Origin: Falsiroseomonas bella
GTDB taxonomy: Bacteria; Pseudomonadota; Alphaproteobacteria; Acetobacterales; Acetobacteraceae
Direction of reading: 5' to 3'
Assembly: GCF_003173615.1 (NCBI RefSeq)
Contig: NZ_QGNA01000001.1
Coordinates: 1,240,001-1,304,000 of the forward strand
Length of the DNA: 64,000 nucleotides
How positions within the stretch are numbered: position 1 is the first letter of the stretch; the number at the start of each line of letters is the position of its first letter. Positions 1 through 7,862 of the stretch are shown here, piece by piece. A model generated the notes under the pieces. That model was not told where the DNA came from. It made no database searches and was given only the letters and a program-made list of their open reading frames with translations. A program made the translations under genes and the position numbers.

Positions 1-549
1 CTCGAAGAACACGATGGTCGCGGACAGCCCGGCCCGCTCCGCCGCGCGGAGCCGCCCGATGGCGGCCGCCCGCGGCCCGGCCTTCGGCGGCAGGAAACCC
101 TGGAACAGGAAGGGGTTGGGCGGCAGGCCCGACAGCGTCAGCGCCATCACGGCCGCGTTGGGACCGGGGATCGCGGTGATCGGCAGCCCCGCCTCGATCG
201 CCGCTCGGACCAGCCGGTAGCCGGGGTCGGAGACGAGCGGCGTGCCGGCATCCGAGACCAGCGCCAGGCGTTCCCCGGCGCGGAGACGGTCCAGCAGTCG
301 CGGGACCATCTCTGCTTCGTTATGGTCGTGCAGTGGCAGGAGCGGCACGGACATGCCATGACGGGCCAGCAACTGGCCGGTCACCCGCGTATCCTCGCAC
401 AGCACGGCGTCCACCCCGCCGAGCACCGCGAGCGCCCGCGGCGACAGGTCGCCGAGATTGCCGATCGGCGTCGCCACCAGCGACAGCCCCGCCGGGGCCT
501 CGTTTGGATGCGCCGCCGACCGTTGAGGAGGATCGCCGCTTGCCATCAT
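1..549 (-). CDS. rsmI: 16S rRNA 2'-O-ribose methyltransferase RsmI (partial, C-terminus off window)
   Basis: RsmI methylates the 2'-O of C1402 in 16S rRNA using S-adenosylmethionine, in the cytosol. The first 183 codons are visible. They contain the family signatures in order: VATPIGNLGD near residue 25, CEDTR, LHDHNE, LVSDAGTPLVSDPGY, the IPGPNAA loop, then LSGLPPNPFLFQGFLP. These belong to the tetrapyrrole methylase fold. Two ATG codons in tandem at 549 and 546 could start the gene. The start region overlaps the divergent LpoA-like gene (start 540), so the two are read from the same few bases in opposite directions. rsmI diverging from an LpoA-like lipoprotein is a common alphaproteobacterial arrangement. 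The C-terminal part lies beyond the left edge. Confidence 0.95.
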   Translation of the reverse strand, partial: MMASGDPPQRSAAHPNEAPAGLSLVATPIGNLGDLSPRALAVLGGVDAVLCEDTRVTGQLLARHGMSVPLLPLHDHNEAEMVPRLLDRLRAGERLALVSDAGTPLVSDPGYRLVRAAIEAGLPITAIPGPNAAVMALTLSGLPPNPFLFQGFLPPKAGPRAAAIGRLRAAERAGLSATIVFFE

Positions 550-1742
550 CCGCTACGCCGCCTCCCCGCCCGGCGCTGTCCTGGTCCCGCCGCAGCCTGG
601 GCGAGATTGCCGTCGCCGCCCTTCTCGGCCTGGCGGCCTGTGCTCCGCAAGCCTCCGTCCCGGTCGCGGTGCCGGCCGCGCCGCCGATCGGCGGTGCCGC
701 GGTCACGGCCCAGGCGACCGCGCGCGCCGCGCTGCTGCTGCCGCTGACCGGCCCGCAGGCGCCGCTCGGCCAGGCGCTGCTGCAGGCCGGCACCATGGCG
801 CTGTTCGACGAGACGACGAGCGGGGTGGAGTTCCTGCCGCGCGACACCGGCGGCACGCCCTCCGGCGCCGCCGCCGCGGCCCGCGCCGCGCTGGCCGAGG
901 GCGCGCGCGCCCTGGTCGGGCCGCTGACCAGCGGCGAGACGGCCGCGGTCGCCCCGGTCGCGCGGGCGGCCGGGGTGCCGCTGCTCGCCTTCACCAATGA
1001 CAGCCAGCGTGCGGGCGAGGGCGTCTGGGTGCTGGGGATGACGCCGGAGCAGCAGGTGCGCCGCGTGGCCTCCGCCGCGGCGCGGGAGGGCGCCCAGCGC
1101 TTCGTGCTGGCGGCGCCGGCCAACGAGTTCGGCCGCGCCCTGGCCGCGGCGCTGCAGGGCGCGATGCGCGACCTGCGCCTGCCGCCGCCGGCGATCGCGC
1201 TGCATCCGGCGAATGTGGACCTGGCGATGGCCGCCAGCGCCGCGCGCATGGCCGCGCCGCAGGCCGATGCGCTGCTGCTGGGCGAGACCGGCGAGCGGGC
1301 GCGCCGCTTCGTTGCCGCCTATGTGGCCGAGGCCTCCGCCGCTCAGCCGGGCGGGCAGGCGCCGCGGCTGCTCGGCACGGCGCTGTGGCTGAACAACCCG
1401 GCGCTTGCCGGCGAGCCCGCGCTTGGCGGCGCCTGGTTCCCGGGGCCGGACGCCTCGTATCGAACGCGCTTCGAGGAGCGCTACCGCGCGGCCTTCGGCG
1501 AGACGCCGCCGCGCATCGCCGCCTCCGCCTACGACGCGGCGGCCCTGGCGGCGCGCGCGCTGCGCTCCACCAGCCCGGTGGCGACCGTCACGGCGCAGCA
1601 GAGCTTCCCCGGCGCCGATGGCCCGGTGCGGCTGCTCTCGGACGGACAGACGCTGCGCGGTCTCGCGATCTATGCCCTTTCGCCGGAGGGCGAGGCGGTG
1701 CTGGTGGAACCGGCGCCCGAGCCGGCCGGCGCCGGCTTCTAG
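540..1742 (+). CDS. LpoA-like penicillin-binding protein activator lipoprotein
   Basis: This is a 400-residue lipoprotein with a periplasmic-binding-protein type 1 fold (Peripla_BP_6/LppC-like), the family of outer-membrane activators of peptidoglycan synthases. I chose the TTG at 540 because GAGGAGG lies at 525-531, eight bases upstream. It gives a short basic N-terminus, a hydrophobic stretch and the lipobox LAAC. Longer versions starting upstream would read antisense through rsmI. Recognisable core segments are ALLLPLTGPQAPLGQALLQ, then LVGPLTSGETAAVAPVA and GVPLLAFTNDS. The family is known to activate class A PBPs; that role is inferred here, because no PBP gene is nearby. The C-terminal YraM domain is shorter than in E. 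coli LpoA. The kinase gene follows seven bases after the stop. Confidence 0.85.
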   Translation: MPSSATPPPRPALSWSRRSLGEIAVAALLGLAACAPQASVPVAVPAAPPIGGAAVTAQATARAALLLPLTGPQAPLGQALLQAGTMALFDETTSGVEFLPRDTGGTPSGAAAAARAALAEGARALVGPLTSGETAAVAPVARAAGVPLLAFTNDSQRAGEGVWVLGMTPEQQVRRVASAAAREGAQRFVLAAPANEFGRALAAALQGAMRDLRLPPPAIALHPANVDLAMAASAARMAAPQADALLLGETGERARRFVAAYVAEASAAQPGGQAPRLLGTALWLNNPALAGEPALGGAWFPGPDASYRTRFEERYRAAFGETPPRIAASAYDAAALAARALRSTSPVATVTAQQSFPGADGPVRLLSDGQTLRGLAIYALSPEGEAVLVEPAPEPAGAGF

Positions 1743-1749
1743 CCGGCCG

Positions 1750-3150
1750 ATGCCCCTGCCGGTCACGCCGGCCGGCCGTACCGCCGCCGCCGCGGCGCTG
1801 ATCGGCGGCGTGCCGGCGGCGTTGCTGCTGCTGCTGTTGCTGGCCGGCTGGTTGGAGCCTGCGGCCGGGCTGCTCGCCCTGGCCGCGACCATTGGCGCGG
1901 CGGTGCTGCTGGCGCGGCTCTGGCTCGGCAATCTGTGGCGCCTGCGCGAGGCGCTCCGCCGGGCCGAGGCGGGCGAGGCGATGCTGGAGCCAGAGCCCGG
2001 TGCGGCGCTGCTGCCCTCGGTGGAGGAGATCGCCGAAGCGGCGCGACGCCTGGCGCGCAGCGTCAACGAGCGCGCCGAGCTCGTGGTGCGGCTGCGCCGC
2101 GCCGACGAGGCCATCGTGGAGCGCCTGCCCGATCCGCTGGTGGTGCTCGATCGCGGCGGCGCCGCGCTCCGCGCCAATGCCGCGGCGCGCGCGCTGTTCG
2201 GGACTTCGGCGGGCCATGCCGGTGACCTCGCGGCGCTGCTGCGCCATCCCGCGCTGGCCGATGCGCTGGATGCCGCGCTCGGTTCCGGCACGCCGCGCGA
2301 CGTGGACATCGCGCTGCCGGTGCCGGTGCCTCGCGAGCTGAAGGTGCATGCCATCCCGATGGAGCCGCCGCTGGCCGATGGCGGGCGGCTGGTGCTGGTG
2401 CTGTCGGACCGCACGCGGGAACGCGCGCTGGAACGCACCCGCGCAGACTTCGTCGCCAATGCAAGCCACGAGCTGCGCACGCCGCTGGCCAGCCTGATCG
2501 GCTTCATTGAGACTCTGCGCGGCCCGGCCCGGGACGACCCGGAGGCGCAGCAGCGCTTCCTCGGCATCATGGCGGAGCAGTCCGAGCGCATGCGCCGGCT
2601 GATCGACGACCTGCTCGGCCTGTCGCGCATCGAGATCACCGAGCACCAGCCGCCGACCGGGCGGGTGGATCTCGGCGCGCTGGTCGCGGCGGAGGCGGAG
2701 GCGATGCAGCCGATCCTCGCAGCGCGCCGCGTCCGCCTGGAGATGGATCTCGTTCCCGATGCGGTGGCGGCGCCGGCGGATCCCGAGCAGGTGGCGCAGG
2801 TGGTGCGGAACCTGCTGGACAATGCTGCGCGCTATGGCCGGGCGGGGGGCAAGGTGCGGCTCGCGGTGGGCCAAGCCGCGCCGGGCGGCCGCTGGCCGGC
2901 GCGGCCGGGCGTGGTGCTCAGCGTGGGCGACGACGGGCCGGGGATCGCGAAGCACCACATCCCCCGCCTGACGGAGCGGTTCTACCGCGTCGATCGCGGC
3001 CGGTCGCGCAGCGAGGGCGGCACCGGCCTAGGCCTCGCGATCGTGAAGCATGTCGTGAACCGGCATCGCGGACAGTTGCTGATCGAGAGCGAGGAAGGTG
3101 CAGGCGCCACCTTCAGCGTCTGGCTGCCCGCCGACCCTGCCACCAGCTGA
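1750..3150 (+). CDS. phoR: PhoR-like membrane sensor histidine kinase
   Basis: This 466-residue sensor kinase has two N-terminal membrane segments (about 11-33 and 38-57), a HAMP-like linker, a PAS-like domain (about 115-215), then HisKA and HATPase_c domains. The phospho-acceptor is His240 in ANASHELRTPL. The N box is NLLDNAARY, the G1 box is VGDDGPGI, and the F/G2 region is RFYRVD followed by GGTGLGLAIVKHV. This domain order and the lack of a large periplasmic loop match PhoR, the phosphate-responsive kinase that phosphorylates PhoB. No phoB, phoU or pst gene is in the window, so the partner is unproven. ATG 1750 is seven bases after the lipoprotein stop, suggesting co-transcription. It converges on the CBS gene across a repeat and a strong hairpin. 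Confidence 0.82.
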   Translation: MPLPVTPAGRTAAAAALIGGVPAALLLLLLLAGWLEPAAGLLALAATIGAAVLLARLWLGNLWRLREALRRAEAGEAMLEPEPGAALLPSVEEIAEAARRLARSVNERAELVVRLRRADEAIVERLPDPLVVLDRGGAALRANAAARALFGTSAGHAGDLAALLRHPALADALDAALGSGTPRDVDIALPVPVPRELKVHAIPMEPPLADGGRLVLVLSDRTRERALERTRADFVANASHELRTPLASLIGFIETLRGPARDDPEAQQRFLGIMAEQSERMRRLIDDLLGLSRIEITEHQPPTGRVDLGALVAAEAEAMQPILAARRVRLEMDLVPDAVAAPADPEQVAQVVRNLLDNAARYGRAGGKVRLAVGQAAPGGRWPARPGVVLSVGDDGPGIAKHHIPRLTERFYRVDRGRSRSEGGTGLGLAIVKHVVNRHRGQLLIESEEGAGATFSVWLPADPATS

Positions 3151-3165
3151 CGGGGCGAGGGAAGG

Positions 3166-3259
3166 CGGCGCGCAAACCGCGCCGAGGCCGCGAACGCGGC
3201 CCGCCGCGAGTGCGGCGAGCCAAGCGCGCGGATGCGCGCGCCCGGCGCCTGAGGGCACC
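3166..3259 (+). repeat. Dispersed palindromic element, copy A
   Basis: This is one of six related elements. The core at 3214-3259 has the flank GCCAAG, a stem of GCGCGC/GCGCGC around GGAT, and the flank CCCGGCG, then CTGAGGGC. Two further small hairpins (GGCGCG/CGCGCC and GGCCGCG/CGCGGCC) precede it, as does a GCGCAAACCG box shared with copies B and D. It sits between the convergent PhoR-like and CBS genes. Confidence 0.75.
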
Positions 3260-3266
3260 AGAAAGA

Positions 3267-3310
3267 GCGTATCTGTTCGCTTCGTCCTACGACGAAGCGA
3301 ACAGATACGC
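3267..3310. terminator. 20-bp perfect inverted repeat, 4-nt loop, between convergent genes
   Basis: The arms 3267-3286 and 3291-3310 are exact reverse complements, with loop CTAC at 3287-3290. The TAG stop of the minus-strand CBS gene is read from the loop, so the arm 3291-3310 encodes that protein's last residues. No T-run follows on either strand, so it is not a canonical intrinsic terminator. Its position between convergent genes suits a bidirectional terminator or a transcript-end stabiliser. The structure is certain; the function is inferred. Confidence 0.6.
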
Positions 3311-3985
3311 CGGCATGGGCTGGGTGTTGTCCACAACGCCCTTCACGCCCGGCACGTTCTCCGCCAGCACGCGCAGGCCGCGCTGCACGGCGGCGCTGCG
3401 GCTGAAGCCGTGGAACTCCACGATGCCGTTGTTGACCTCGACCAGCGTGTAGAAGGTGTCGGCCCAGGGCTCCTTCTTCATCGCCGCCATCACGGCGCGG
3501 CGGATGCGCTCATCGGGGAACTCGCCGCCCTCGGGCGGCGGGCCGACCAACGCGCGCAGCAGGTCCGCGCGGGAGACCAGCCCCTTGAGCTTGCCGTCCT
3601 GCGTCACGACCACGCGGCGGATGCCGCGATCCTCCATCATGTGCGCGACCTGCGAGGCCAGCGTGTCGGGATCCACCGCGACCACCTCGGCCGTCATCAC
3701 GTCGCGGGCGGTGACGCCATGGGTGCGCGCATAGCGCTCCGCATCGCGTTCCTGGTTGCCGAACAGGCTCGCGAACCAGCCGGTGGGCTTGTCGGCCTCT
3801 CCGGCCAGGCGGCGGATCAGGTCGGCCTCCGTGACGACGCCGAGCACCTGGCCCTGCGCGTCCACCACGGGGACCGCGGAGATGCCGCGATCGGCAAGCA
3901 GCCGCGCCATCGCCATCACCGGCGTCTCCGGCGGTACCGTGACGACGTCGGCGGTCATGAGGTCGCGTGCTCTGAGGCTGGTCAT
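3287..3985 (-). CDS. CBS-CBS-BON domain protein
   Basis: This is a 232-residue cytosolic protein. A tandem CBS pair (Bateman module) occupies about residues 5-60 (RDLMTADVVTVPPETPV to LGVVTEADLIRRL) and 82-138 (RDVMTAEVVAVDPDTL to GLVSRADLLRALV). A BON domain follows at about 160-228 (RIRRAVMAAMKKE to VKGVVDNT). CBS pairs bind adenosyl nucleotides; BON domains are often membrane- or phospholipid-associated. The start ATG 3985 follows AGAGGGA. Upstream in-frame extension lacks family similarity and runs through the divergent promoter region. The gene ends inside a 20-bp hairpin. CBS-BON proteins are usually linked to stress or nucleotide sensing; the exact target cannot be read from the sequence. 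Confidence 0.88.
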   Translation of the reverse strand: MTSLRARDLMTADVVTVPPETPVMAMARLLADRGISAVPVVDAQGQVLGVVTEADLIRRLAGEADKPTGWFASLFGNQERDAERYARTHGVTARDVMTAEVVAVDPDTLASQVAHMMEDRGIRRVVVTQDGKLKGLVSRADLLRALVGPPPEGGEFPDERIRRAVMAAMKKEPWADTFYTLVEVNNGIVEFHGFSRSAAVQRGLRVLAENVPGVKGVVDNTQPMPAYLFASS

Positions 3986-4049
3986 CGGGGCGTTCCCTCT
4001 GCTCCGGTGCAGGATGACACGATGGTAGGCTCGATCGGGTCGATAATCC

Positions 4050-4103
4050 TTGACGCATGTCAATCGGCCGGCGGTTTGACAGGTGGCGATGCGCCTGTAT
4101 TCC
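4050..4103 (+). promoter_or_regulatory. Candidate promoter and operator for the TAXI-TRAP genes
   Basis: A perfect consensus -35 TTGACA lies at 4076-4081. It is followed after 16 bases by TATTCC at 4098-4103, upstream of the start at 4129. An inverted repeat, TTGAC-GCAT-GTCAA, occupies 4050-4063 just upstream and could be an operator or a -35 for the divergent CBS gene. The call is by inspection only. Confidence 0.45.
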
Positions 4104-4128
4104 TGGCCGACGGAACAAGGGAGGAAAT

Positions 4129-5130
4129 GTGACCGTGACGCATGCAATCGGCCGGCGCGACCTGGGTCTGCGCATCGCAACGCTGGCGGGGGCCGCCGCC
4201 ATGGGCCTGCCCCGCCTCGCGCAGGCGCAGGCGGCCATGCAGATGTCCATCGCCACGGGCACGACCGGCGGCGTGTACTACCCGCTGGGCGGCGCCCTCG
4301 GGAACCTGCTCTCCCGCGAGATCCCGGGCATGAGCGCGACGGCCGAGGTCACGGGCGGCTCCGTCGCCAACTTCCAGCTGCTCGGCGCCGGGCGCGTGGG
4401 GATGCTGTTCGGCCAGGTGGACGCGGCGGTGGACGCGATCAACGGCGCCGGCCCCTTCCGCGGCCGCACGGTGCCGGCACGGGCCATCGCGGTGCTCTAC
4501 ACCAACCGCATGCAGGTGGTGACCACGGCCGCCACCGGCATCCGCAGCATCGCGGACCTGAAGGGCAAGCGTGTCTCCACCGGCGCGCCGGGTTCCGCCA
4601 CCGAACTCTTCGCCTTCCGCGTGATCGAAGCCGCCGGCCTCGACCGGGAGAAGGACTTCCGCGCGCGCGAGCGTCTCTCGCCGGCGGAATCCACCAATGC
4701 GATCCGGGACGGCAAGCTCGACGCCTATTTCTTCGTCTCCGGCGTGCCGACCAGCGCGATCACCGATCTCGCGGCCACGCCGGGCACGCAGATCGTGCTG
4801 GTGGACCATGCCGACCTGCACCAGAAGATCGTGGAAAAGAACGGCCCGGTCTATTTCCCGGAAGAGATCCCGGCCAACACCTATCCGGGCCAGACGACGC
4901 CCAACAAGCAGCTCTCCGTCGCCAACATCCTGGCGGTGCGGGAGGACATGGCGGCGGATCTGGTGACGAAGATCCTGCAGGTCGCCTGGGGCCGGCGCGA
5001 GGACCTGGTGCGCACGCACTCCGCCGCGCGGGACTTCACGCTGCAGGCGCAGAAGAGCGCGGCCGCCGGCATCCCCTGGCATCCGGCCGCCGAGGCCTTC
5101 TGGCGCTCCGCCGGCGCCAACCTGGGCTGA
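4129..5130 (+). CDS. TAXI-family TRAP transporter solute-binding protein
   Basis: This 333-residue periplasmic receptor of a TRAP importer begins with a signal peptide (RRDLGLRIATLAGAAAMG, then a cut near LAQAQA). Its Arg-Arg motif is Tat-like. The mature protein begins MSIATGTTGGVYYPLGGAL, the TAXI hallmark, and continues with GRVGMLFGQVDAA and LKGKRVSTGAPGSATE. The start is GTG 4129 or GTG 4135; GGGAGG at 4119-4124 serves either. TAXI receptors generally bind small carboxylates or glutamate-like ligands; the ligand here is unknown. The fused permease starts 22 bases downstream, so the two form one transport operon, with a good TTGACA promoter ahead. Confidence 0.9.
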   Translation: MTVTHAIGRRDLGLRIATLAGAAAMGLPRLAQAQAAMQMSIATGTTGGVYYPLGGALGNLLSREIPGMSATAEVTGGSVANFQLLGAGRVGMLFGQVDAAVDAINGAGPFRGRTVPARAIAVLYTNRMQVVTTAATGIRSIADLKGKRVSTGAPGSATELFAFRVIEAAGLDREKDFRARERLSPAESTNAIRDGKLDAYFFVSGVPTSAITDLAATPGTQIVLVDHADLHQKIVEKNGPVYFPEEIPANTYPGQTTPNKQLSVANILAVREDMAADLVTKILQVAWGRREDLVRTHSAARDFTLQAQKSAAAGIPWHPAAEAFWRSAGANLG

Positions 5131-5152
5131 GACGGCGCGGCACCGCGGGCGG

Positions 5153-7171
5153 ATGAGCACCACCCTGATCCCGCCCGAGGTGCCGAAGGGCGCGCTCGAC
5201 GAGGCGACCGCCGCCCGGCTCGAGGAATTGATCGAGCAGGAGGAAGGCGTCCAGAACCGCCTTCCCGGCCTGCTCGGCCACGCCACGGTGGCCGTGGCGC
5301 TGGCCATGTCGCTGTTCCACCTGTGGGCGGCGTGGGACATCGTGCCCACCACCACGCTGCGCTACGTCCATGTCGGCTTCGCGCTGGTGCTGGGCTTCGC
5401 GCTGTTCCCGGTGGGGCGGCGCTGGCGGCACCGGCTGATGCCCTGGGACATGGCGCTGGTCGCCGCCGGCATCTACGTGACCTGGTACCTGATCTCGGGC
5501 GGCGACGCGCTGCAGGACCGCTACGTCTTCCCCGAGCCGATGGACCTCGTCGTCGGCTGGATGCTGATCGCGCTGGTGCTGGAGGTGACGCGCCGCGCCA
5601 CGGGGCCGGTCATGCCCGTGGTCGCGCTGGTGTTCCTGCTCTACGGCTTCTTCGGCAACCTGCTGCCGCCGCCCTGGCAGCATCAGGGCTACGACGCCGA
5701 GCGGCTGGTGCCGCACCTGACCATCACGCTGGAGGGCATCTTCGGCACGGCGGTGGATGTCTCGGCCTCGCTCATCGTGCTGTTCACGATCTACGGCGCG
5801 ATCCTGCAGGCCTCGGGCGCGGGGAAGTTCTTCGTCGACTTCTCCTTCGCGCTGACCGGCGGCAAGCCGACCAGCGCGGGCCGCACCGTGGTGCTGTCTT
5901 CCTTCCTGCTCGGCGGGCCTTCGGGATCGGGCGTCGCGACGACGGTCACGCTCGGCACCGTCGCCTGGCCGATGATGAAGCGCGTGGGCTATCCGGCCGC
6001 GGATGCAGGCGGGCTGCTGGCCGCGGGCGGCCTGGGCGCGATCCTGTCGCCGCCGGTGATGGGCGCGGCGGCCTTCCTGATCGCCGAGTACCTCAAGATC
6101 GGCTACCTCGAGGTGCTGGTGATGGCGATCATCCCCACCTGCCTCTACTACGCGTCGCTGCTGTTCATGGTGGAGCTGGACCAGCGCCGCATCGCGGCGC
6201 GCGCCGCTTCGGGCGATGCCGATGCGGCGGCGGCGATGCAGGTGGACCCGGTCGGCAAGCTGCTGCGGCTCTATGGCTTCCACTTCTCCACGCTGATCGC
6301 GATCGTCGTGTTCATGGGGATGGGCTACTCGGCGACGCTGTCGGTGCTCTACGCCATGATCGTCGCGGTGGTGCTGAGCTACCTGCGCCGCGACACCGCG
6401 CTGACGCCGCGGCGCCTGGTGCAGGCGCTGTCGGCGGGCGCGGTGCAGTCGGTCGGCATCGCGGCCACCTGCGCCTGCGCCGGCATCATCGTGGGCGTGA
6501 TCACGCTGACCGGGCTCGGGCTGAAATTCTCGGACATCGCGATCCAGGCGGCCGGCGGGTCACTGGTCGTGACGGCGGTCTACACCGGTCTGATCGTCTG
6601 GGTGGTCGGCCTCGCGGTGCCGGTCACCGCCAGCTACATCATCTGCGCAGTGGTGGCCGCGCCGGCGCTGATCAAGCTCGGCGTGCCCGACTACGCGGCG
6701 CACATGTTCGTCTTCTACTACGCGGTGCTGAGCGAGGTCTCGCCGCCCACCGCGCTCAGCCCCTTCGCGGCCAGCGCGATCACCGGGGCGGGGCCGTACC
6801 GCACCACGCTGATGGCGTGGAAATACACCCTGCCTGCCTTCGTGCTGCCTTTCGTCTTCGTCACGGACCCCGAGGGCGTGGGCCTGCTGCTGCAGTTCCG
6901 CGAGGGCATGGGCTGGGCCGACGTGGCCTGGCAGGTGCTGCTGGCCACGCTCGGCCTTGCCGCGCTCGCCGCCGCGACGCAGGGCTGGCTGCGCCGCGCG
7001 CTGGCGGGGTGGGAACGCGGCCTGCTGGCGCTGGCGGGCGTGCTGATGGTGTTTCCCGCCGCGCTGGAGGCGCTGGCGGCGGACCTCGTGCCGTATCCGC
7101 ACTGGATCGGGCTGGTGCTGGCGCTGGGGCTGATGGCGCTGCAGCTGCGTGTGCGCGAGCGGCCGGCGTGA
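5153..7171 (+). CDS. TRAP transporter permease, fused DctQ-DctM (4TM/12TM type)
   Basis: This 672-residue inner-membrane permease fuses the small 4-helix subunit (about residues 45-180) to the large 12-helix ion-transporter family subunit (about 185-660). Diagnostic segments are MPVVALVFLLYGFFGNLLP, ASLIVLFTIYGAILQASG, GGPSGSGVATTVTLG and EVSPPTALSPFAASAITG. These fused permeases pair with TAXI receptors, as here with the gene just upstream, and use the sodium or proton gradient. No obvious Shine-Dalgarno precedes ATG 5153, so translational coupling is likely. The length is normal for the fused family. Confidence 0.93.
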   Translation: MSTTLIPPEVPKGALDEATAARLEELIEQEEGVQNRLPGLLGHATVAVALAMSLFHLWAAWDIVPTTTLRYVHVGFALVLGFALFPVGRRWRHRLMPWDMALVAAGIYVTWYLISGGDALQDRYVFPEPMDLVVGWMLIALVLEVTRRATGPVMPVVALVFLLYGFFGNLLPPPWQHQGYDAERLVPHLTITLEGIFGTAVDVSASLIVLFTIYGAILQASGAGKFFVDFSFALTGGKPTSAGRTVVLSSFLLGGPSGSGVATTVTLGTVAWPMMKRVGYPAADAGGLLAAGGLGAILSPPVMGAAAFLIAEYLKIGYLEVLVMAIIPTCLYYASLLFMVELDQRRIAARAASGDADAAAAMQVDPVGKLLRLYGFHFSTLIAIVVFMGMGYSATLSVLYAMIVAVVLSYLRRDTALTPRRLVQALSAGAVQSVGIAATCACAGIIVGVITLTGLGLKFSDIAIQAAGGSLVVTAVYTGLIVWVVGLAVPVTASYIICAVVAAPALIKLGVPDYAAHMFVFYYAVLSEVSPPTALSPFAASAITGAGPYRTTLMAWKYTLPAFVLPFVFVTDPEGVGLLLQFREGMGWADVAWQVLLATLGLAALAAATQGWLRRALAGWERGLLALAGVLMVFPAALEALAADLVPYPHWIGLVLALGLMALQLRVRERPA

Positions 7172-7229
7172 CCGGCGCGTTCTCGCCCGGGCGTTCCATT
7201 TCACAGGGTCATATTCTATCCTGGATTGC

Positions 7230-7856
7230 ATGATCCTGCCCGGCTGGGAGGCCACGCGGCGCTGGCGGATCGTCGGCGCCCTCGGTCTGGTCGCGCTGCT
7301 CGGCGCCTGCGGCGACACGCCCACCGCCCAGGCGCTGCGCCGCACCGCGCCCGAGGCCGCAGCGCCGCCGCCGGTGCAGGGCCCGCATCTGCTGCTCGTG
7401 GCGCCGCGCCGGGCCGTGCTGCTGCCGGTCAGCGGCGGCGCGCCGCGGGCGATCTGGCGGAGCGAGGCAGGCAATATCGCGATCGCCACCGAAGGCCCGC
7501 GCATCGTCGCGACCGCCGGCCTGCGCCAGATGCTGATGGCGACCCGCTTCGAGGGACCGGATCCGCTGGATCATCCGCTGGCGCTGCGCGGGACGGAGGC
7601 CTTCGCACGGCGCAGCGTGGACCTCGCCACGAATGAGCGCGACCCGTCCACGATGCGCTTCGGCGTGGCGCTGGACTGCCGCCTCTCGGGCCGCGACGAA
7701 GCCGGCTGGGTGGTGGTGGAGGAACGCTGCACCGGCGGCGGCGCGTCCTTCACCAACCGCTTCTGGGTGCAGCCCGAAAGCGGCGCGGTGCTGCGCAGCG
7801 AGCAATGGGCCGGCGACGAGGCGGGCGTGCTGACGCTGGAGATGCGCGGCTTCTGA
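7230..7856 (+). CDS. YjbF-like outer-membrane lipoprotein
   Basis: This 208-residue lipoprotein starts at ATG 7230, with a signal (RWRIVGALGLVALLGACG) and lipobox LGAC. The middle contains SGGAPRAIWRSEAGNIAIA and GPRIVATAGLRQMLMA. These resemble the YjbF/GfcB family of lipoproteins tied to exopolysaccharide or group 4 capsule secretion. Two cysteines (LDCRLSG and ERCTGG) may form a disulfide. In E. coli yjbF neighbours yjbH; here the YjbH homologue is 27 kb away at 34.1 kb. It converges on the WecA-like gene with only six bases between stops. The family call is by resemblance and is less certain than the lipoprotein call. Confidence 0.68.
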   Translation: MILPGWEATRRWRIVGALGLVALLGACGDTPTAQALRRTAPEAAAPPPVQGPHLLLVAPRRAVLLPVSGGAPRAIWRSEAGNIAIATEGPRIVATAGLRQMLMATRFEGPDPLDHPLALRGTEAFARRSVDLATNERDPSTMRFGVALDCRLSGRDEAGWVVVEERCTGGGASFTNRFWVQPESGAVLRSEQWAGDEAGVLTLEMRGF

Positions 7857-7862
7857 CCCTCT

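Noticed and set aside
546-2822. Long minus-strand open frame opposite the LpoA-like and PhoR-like genes
   Set aside because: It is Ser/Arg-rich shadow sequence; the plus-strand genes have complete domain signatures.
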